From Saprospiraceae bacterium (lineage in GTDB: Bacteria > Bacteroidota > Bacteroidia > Chitinophagales > Saprospiraceae): a DNA stretch of 33,107 nt. The translations under genes and the position numbers were made by a program. The stretch is from assembly GCA_020630555.1 (NCBI GenBank), contig JAHDBE010000010.1, positions 1-33,107 of the forward strand. The letters are read 5' to 3'. Under the pieces are notes generated by a model. It saw nothing but the letters and a program-made list of their open reading frames with translations, did no database searches and had not been told where the DNA came from. How positions within the stretch are numbered: position 1 is the stretch's first letter; every line of letters starts with the position of its first letter. Positions 28,212-33,107 of this stretch are shown here, piece by piece.

Positions 28212-30914
28212 TTAAAATCCTATTTGAAAAGATACTGTCCATCTACGTCCTTGTCCAAAGTGAACCGAGGCTGATTTAGCATCAAAATCATTAAATGCGG
28301 GGCTATTAAATGTATCGTTATTTCGTGCGTCGCTGACATAAGTTTCATCAAAAAGATTCAAAATATTTCCTCGAATGCTCAATCGATAATCGTCAAGTTT
28401 AAAGCTATATCCAGTATGAAAAGAGAATAACGTATATGCTGGAAGTTCCCAAGAATCTGTACCGCCGTCTTCTCCTTGTAAGTTCTCTGGCTGAAAATCC
28501 GCAAAGTTCTTCCCAAAGTAAGTGGCATTTAACTTTAGATAAAATCTATCAACCGGTTCATATCGAACGAGTCCCCCAAACTGCGTTTGAGCTGCATCAC
28601 CTACGTGGACACCAGTAGCATCAAATTGATATTGATAAATGACGTCATTAGGCAAAACCACGGTGGCCGTTTCTCCAGAATTCCACTTCCAATCCCCTAA
28701 AGACATTAATCCTTCAATACTTAAATTGCTCATAGGCTTGTAAGCAAAGTCCAACTCTATTCCTTTATGCAAAGCATCAATTCCTGGAATATTTACAGGA
28801 ATCATCTCACTATCAGGATCACTGGGGTCTAGAGGAATTGTTAATGTGCGATCTAAAGGTTTATTATTCCAAATGGTATAATAGCTATTAAGATTAGCAG
28901 AAAATTTTGAAGACCTAAAATTATAGCCCGCTTCAAAAGCAATGATGTTTTCATTATCGTAATTATTAAACTCAGAGACTGATGTGCCAAATCTATTGTT
29001 GTTGATTACATTATTAAAACGCTGAGCTTTTGATAAGTACCCAGTATTGACGAAAACACCATGTTGTTCGGTCAGATCATAAGACGCTCCAAGTTTAATA
29101 GTCGCCGAATTTAAATTGACCCAATCTACAATCTGGTCTACGGCTTCTGGTGAATCCACGGTATAGCTTTGGCCATTATATTCCACAGGATCGTTAAAGC
29201 TTACAAATAAAGTAGTATCCGCTAACTCGACTACTTTAGGTTTCATGTAGTCTTCTAATTTATATCCAGTGACTGCACCGGATAAGTTTATAAATGCAGA
29301 AAAACGATCCCTTTTGTATTCCGCAAGTCCAAAAATTCCTGCCCATCTAACAAACCCGCTATAGTCGTAATCAAATCGATCACCCTCCAATAACTGTGTA
29401 TTAGTTTGATCAATCCTGAAATTTCCAGACCCTCTAAAATATGAACCACCAAGAAGATCATACACCGTACGATAATGGTCTCCTTGATAATAGCGTCCAT
29501 CTATACCCCCTGAAAGAGTCCACGTTTCATTTAAACTATAATTTAAAGTACTTACGGCACCGTACCAAAAATGTTCGTTATGACTCGCTCTCAAAATATG
29601 CTCAGATCGCGTATCCGGTTTAGCGAAATTCATACTTAAATTATTCTCTCTTGCACTTTCAAAATCAATTTGCCCCTCATCTGTTCGGGGGATTGTTAAT
29701 CCATCTGGTGCCGTCCCTCCGCCAGTACCGATCGATAAATAGGCTACATTAGACCAAAACAATTTTTCATTGGCTTGCCAACTATGACGAAGGCTAAATT
29801 GTGGTTTGTGATAAAAGTTCTTTCTTGAATTCACAAGTTCGCCATCATAAATTCCCCAATGCTCATTGTATCGCCTTCCTTTATCTTTTACGGAAAGCGC
29901 TATTAAGGCGTCTTGGGGCACCCCAACTTCAGAAGCATATTCCGTATCAACCAATCCAATTTCTGCGGTAAACGGTCTTTGTCCATGTTCTTGAGGGGCA
30001 CCAAATCCTTGTAGACTTATAAAGTGATTTCCCAGTTGCTTATCTAATCTTAAGTAATAGAATAATCCTTTTGTAAAAGTACCATCTACCCAGCCGTCAC
30101 CTTGTTTGTAAGAGGCCGCAGCCGACAATGCCCAACCATTATCCAAACGACCTGTTGTAAAACCAAGAGTTGATCGGGTAAAAGCATTGTTACCTATTTC
30201 TTGCTTAAAGCGAAACGAACGCTTTGCATCAATCCCTTTAGTTAAAATATTTACCGTTCCCCCTACCGAAGGGACAGATAATTTTGAAGCACCTAAGCCT
30301 CGTTGGACCTGCATTGTTTGAGTGACTAAATCGAGTCCAAACCAATTTGACCAAAATACCCAACCATTCTCCATGTCATTAACAGGGATTCCATCAAGCA
30401 TGACAGCAATATTTCTTTGGTTAAATCCTCTAATGGTAATTCGTGCATCCCCGTCACCGCCACCTGACTGCGTCGCATAAGTCCCAGGCGTGGAGTTTAA
30501 GAGCATGGGTATATCTTGTGCAGCCAACTCCTCTTCGATTTTAATCGTAGGAATGTTTGAAAAAGCAACAGGGGTTTCGCGATCAATGGCAATGTCAGCA
30601 GTAATGGTAACTTCCTTCATGACATTATCACCTTCAAGGACGATATCTAACACCATGTCACCATTTACATTTATTTCTATGATTTTTTCAGCAAAACCTA
30701 CGTATGATGCCGTGATGGTATGCTGACCATTTTGAAGCATCAATTCATACTTACCATTAAAATCGGTCACTGTGGCCATATCACCAGCGATGATAGTTGC
30801 ACCAATTAAAATCTCACCACTAAAACCGTCGGTTAGAGTGCCAGAGACTTTATTTTGACCAAAAAGGCTAAAGCTCAATAGTAAGAGCCAGACCACAAAT
30901 CCATGCCGTTTCAT
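28212..30914 (-). CDS. TonB-dependent receptor with carboxypeptidase-regulatory-like N-terminal domain
   Basis: 900 aa; GTLTDGFSGEILIGATIIAGDMATVTDFNGKYEL, plug ITIRGFNQRNIAVMLDGIPVNDMENGW, C-terminal barrel ending RRWTVSFQIGF. Confidence 0.93.
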   Translation of the reverse strand: MKRHGFVVWLLLLSFSLFGQNKVSGTLTDGFSGEILIGATIIAGDMATVTDFNGKYELMLQNGQHTITASYVGFAEKIIEINVNGDMVLDIVLEGDNVMKEVTITADIAIDRETPVAFSNIPTIKIEEELAAQDIPMLLNSTPGTYATQSGGGDGDARITIRGFNQRNIAVMLDGIPVNDMENGWVFWSNWFGLDLVTQTMQVQRGLGASKLSVPSVGGTVNILTKGIDAKRSFRFKQEIGNNAFTRSTLGFTTGRLDNGWALSAAASYKQGDGWVDGTFTKGLFYYLRLDKQLGNHFISLQGFGAPQEHGQRPFTAEIGLVDTEYASEVGVPQDALIALSVKDKGRRYNEHWGIYDGELVNSRKNFYHKPQFSLRHSWQANEKLFWSNVAYLSIGTGGGTAPDGLTIPRTDEGQIDFESARENNLSMNFAKPDTRSEHILRASHNEHFWYGAVSTLNYSLNETWTLSGGIDGRYYQGDHYRTVYDLLGGSYFRGSGNFRIDQTNTQLLEGDRFDYDYSGFVRWAGIFGLAEYKRDRFSAFINLSGAVTGYKLEDYMKPKVVELADTTLFVSFNDPVEYNGQSYTVDSPEAVDQIVDWVNLNSATIKLGASYDLTEQHGVFVNTGYLSKAQRFNNVINNNRFGTSVSEFNNYDNENIIAFEAGYNFRSSKFSANLNSYYTIWNNKPLDRTLTIPLDPSDPDSEMIPVNIPGIDALHKGIELDFAYKPMSNLSIEGLMSLGDWKWNSGETATVVLPNDVIYQYQFDATGVHVGDAAQTQFGGLVRYEPVDRFYLKLNATYFGKNFADFQPENLQGEDGGTDSWELPAYTLFSFHTGYSFKLDDYRLSIRGNILNLFDETYVSDARNNDTFNSPAFNDFDAKSASVHFGQGRRWTVSFQIGF

Positions 30915-30933
30915 AGATCTTATATTTTACAAT

Positions 30934-30960
30934 AAAAAGGCGCAGTCTAACTGCGCCCTT
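30934..30960 (-). terminator. Intrinsic terminator between the LTD gene and the TonB receptor gene
   Basis: Minus strand AAGGGCGCAG-TTAGA-CTGCGCCTTTTT; core 7-bp GC-rich stem, 4 nt after LTD stop, ~19 nt before receptor start. Confidence 0.88.
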
Positions 30961-30963
30961 TCG

Positions 30964-32112
30964 TTATTCTTTAACTAAAACTTTCGTTGAAATTTCTTGG
31001 GATTCAAATTGGAGACTTAAAAAGTACATGCCCGAATTTAAAGTGGACACATCAATGTCTACTAATTCATTAGCAAAGTCAAAGTTTCCTCTCTGAACAA
31101 TTTGCCCAATTTGACTCATGATAGAGTAAGACATCACAGGTTTCTCTCCTTGGATATGTAATAATCCAGTTGTGTTTGGATTAGGGTAGAAATTGAAGGC
31201 AACCTGATTTACTTCTTCTGTATTCGAAGCAAATCCTGAACTACAACTATACAAATTCCAATTCATATCATCATTAGGGTTACATACCGATTTATGTGCT
31301 TGCAGATATTGGAAGTCGTTGTTAAAGTTATCGAACCATTCTTCACCAGTAAAAGTACCTCCTTGGGCAAAAACCACATCAGTAATTGCATTTCTCCCTG
31401 AAGTGATTTCTGGTTTTCTTACAAGAGTACTGTTTTTTGTTAACCACCATCCGTCTTCACTTACCCATGCATCTTCCATAATAGAAGAGGTAGGATCTTC
31501 GCCAATAACCCCAATAACATCTAGAATGTTTGATCCGTCATTTGCCACTTCAGTTCCTTTAATAAGAACCATAGCATCATTTCCATTAAAATACATCGTG
31601 CGATTCGTGTCATAATCTGGATTCATAAATACATCTGCCTTGCACTGTAAATCATATCGTTCATTGTACTCATTTCCAAAAAGTGCCGCGCCATTTTCAC
31701 TGTATTGCGGCCCAATAATTACATTTCCATCACTGTCAGTCACAGGTAATCCCGTCACTTGATCAAAAATTGTGTCCAGTAGGTTGTACCCATTCCAAAC
31801 GGGCTTGTCAAATTGAGAATCCCATAAAGTCGTATCCGTAAGATCGACAATTACGACATAGACATCATAAGGCATTATTTCTACATCTGGTAAAATGGTG
31901 GTATATAAGTCTGTGGCCGTTGTGTTTCCATTGCTAAACCTCAAAATAGCATATTCGGAAAGGTTAATCGGTTCTGATGTTGGGTTGTAAATTTCTAGGG
32001 CTTTATTATTAGCGTATCCCTCGACATACTCTGAAAAAAATAATTCGTCACATTGAGCAGATAAAGTAAAAGAATAGACTAAAGCGATTAGGAAAAGTAG
32101 AGCTCTTTTCAT
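30964..32112 (-). CDS. Secreted lamin-tail-domain protein with T9SS type A sorting domain
   Basis: ORF 30964..32424 trimmed to Met at 32112 (MKRALLFLIALVYSFTLSAQ); CDELFFSEYVEGYANNKALEIYNPTSEPINLSEYAILRFSNG; C-term FYPNPNTTGLLHIQGEK...LNSGMYFLSL. Confidence 0.88.
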   Translation of the reverse strand: MKRALLFLIALVYSFTLSAQCDELFFSEYVEGYANNKALEIYNPTSEPINLSEYAILRFSNGNTTATDLYTTILPDVEIMPYDVYVVIVDLTDTTLWDSQFDKPVWNGYNLLDTIFDQVTGLPVTDSDGNVIIGPQYSENGAALFGNEYNERYDLQCKADVFMNPDYDTNRTMYFNGNDAMVLIKGTEVANDGSNILDVIGVIGEDPTSSIMEDAWVSEDGWWLTKNSTLVRKPEITSGRNAITDVVFAQGGTFTGEEWFDNFNNDFQYLQAHKSVCNPNDDMNWNLYSCSSGFASNTEEVNQVAFNFYPNPNTTGLLHIQGEKPVMSYSIMSQIGQIVQRGNFDFANELVDIDVSTLNSGMYFLSLQFESQEISTKVLVKE

Positions 32113-32173
32113 ATAAGTCAGGTTGTGTGATTTAAAAAATTCGCAGCATCCTATTGAGCGAGAAGCTACTGAA

Positions 32174-32203
32174 CAAAAGTAAGATAAAATGACCTCATTC
32201 AAG
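32174..32203 (-). promoter_or_regulatory. Candidate Bacteroidetes-type promoter for the LTD gene
   Basis: Minus strand CTTG-N18-TACTTTTG (consensus TTTG / TAnnTTTG). Confidence 0.4.
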
Positions 32204-32251
32204 CATTTGTACTTTACATAAATGTTAAATGTCTGGATTGTAACAGGCACA

Positions 32252-32629
32252 CTATTTGGGATCGAACCAAAGTTTGACTTCAGGATCCTCCGGGGAAGTA
32301 TATGAAATACAAATTTCTTGTCCACTTTTGATGTCGAACAAAGCTTTAAAGAGAATTTGATCAGAATCAAACCGCATTTCATAATCCGCATTAGGCTTTT
32401 CGGAGTGGTTATATAAACTCCCAAACCCTAAAGCAATCGCAGCAGCCCCATCCTCCCAATTAAAATAAAAGTCATGCAAAACGCTGTTATGAATATTCGA
32501 TTTATCCTTTTTGGGTATGACTATGACTGGGCATATCTCGATAACCGAACCTTCGACGATATCCTCTGCACAAAATACACCGCGTCCGCGATCGGTCTCC
32601 ATGATATATAATCCTTTTGCAGAAAGCAT
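32252..32629 (-). CDS. Small stand-alone SET domain protein
   Basis: 125 aa; GRGVFCAEDIVEGSVIEICPV, GSLYNHSEKPNADY (NHS..PN motif), IKSGQEICISYT. Confidence 0.88.
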   Translation of the reverse strand: MLSAKGLYIMETDRGRGVFCAEDIVEGSVIEICPVIVIPKKDKSNIHNSVLHDFYFNWEDGAAAIALGFGSLYNHSEKPNADYEMRFDSDQILFKALFDIKSGQEICISYTSPEDPEVKLWFDPK

Positions 32630-32666
32630 ACGCTAATGTAACCAGCCTTTTAATTATTATTGCTGC

Positions 32667-33107
32667 ATGAAGTTGGATTTGATTAAGGCTTACGCCAATC
32701 TTTTAGCAGAAAATGTGCATCAAGGATTCTCCCAGGATCAAAAAATCCGTTGGGAATGTCTAAGAAGTTTCCAAGAAAATTGGGATTTGTCTGAATTGGA
32801 CCTCAAATCAATGATTAATAGATCTTTCAATCATCATGAGAGTCGCTTTTTATGGGGCGGTGAAAAAGCATCACCTAAGGATTTTATTCTATCTATGGCA
32901 GACAAGGACAAAGAATTTATACGAGTAATGTTTCGGGATCTATCCAATGAAAACGGTGATATTTCCCTCAGGTGCCGTCGTTTTTTAGAATACTGCGATC
33001 AACTCTCAAGTTTATATTCTTCCGGTGGCATCAAGCCTAATCCTCATCATGACTTACGTACTGTAAGTCTCTATTTAAGTTTCATAAACACAACGAACTA
33101 TTGCTTG
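32667..33107 (+). CDS. Probable N-terminus of a McrB-like AAA ATPase (gene runs off right edge)
   Basis: Open frame from ATG 32667 to window end: MKLDLIKAYANLLAENVHQGFSQDQKIRWECLRSFQENWD...FIRVMFRDLSNENGDISLRCRRFLEYCDQL...HHDLRTVSLYLSFINTTNYCL; resembles recalled N-terminal regions of McrB-like proteins, but the ATPase domain is outside the window. Confidence 0.5.
   Translation, partial: MKLDLIKAYANLLAENVHQGFSQDQKIRWECLRSFQENWDLSELDLKSMINRSFNHHESRFLWGGEKASPKDFILSMADKDKEFIRVMFRDLSNENGDISLRCRRFLEYCDQLSSLYSSGGIKPNPHHDLRTVSLYLSFINTTNYCL

Noticed and set aside
32113-32424. N-terminal extension of the LTD ORF to 32424
   Set aside because: A clean signal peptide starts at 32112 (MKRALLFLIALVYSFTLSAQ); the extension overlaps the SET gene and the promoter/leader region
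1-33107. CRISPR array, prophage, insertion sequence or tRNA cluster
   Set aside because: No regularly spaced short direct repeats, no transposase/integrase/phage structural ORFs and no tRNA cloverleaf recognised other than the tRNA-like part of tmRNA

Overview
This window is a chromosomal segment from a Bacteroidetes-type genome (probably a Saprospiraceae or Cytophagia-like lineage). That call rests on the T9SS C-terminal sorting domains, the Bacteroidetes-style tmRNA tag and the TAnnTTTG-like promoters. Recognisable housekeeping genes are yidC, gpsA, purC and ssrA (tmRNA). Other genes include a three-gene coiled-coil operon (DUF2130, an unknown coiled-coil protein, and a membrane-anchored PspA/ESCRT-III-like protein) and a giant repeat-rich T9SS type B protein. 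There is also a histidine kinase / receiver / CBS cluster, a dynamin-like GTPase, an SF1B helicase, a glucose/sorbosone dehydrogenase-like protein and a DASS transporter. A secreted lamin-tail / TonB receptor / phospholipase-D-like locus follows, then a small SET-domain protein divergent from the start of a probable McrB-like ATPase. The most interesting observations are: (i) a candidate ~67-nt sRNA with a sigma54-like promoter and an intrinsic terminator in an otherwise empty gap; (ii) a secreted HKD nuclease/phosphodiesterase + TonB receptor + LTD locus that may scavenge extracellular DNA or phosphodiesters, with a strong terminator between LTD and receptor; (iii) a 16/18-nt leader motif shared at exactly the same distance from two start codons; (iv) the DUF2130/PspA-like operon; (v) a Nudix-like protein lacking the Nudix box, 1 nt upstream of purC. 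All family calls come from reading the sequence; no database search was run.
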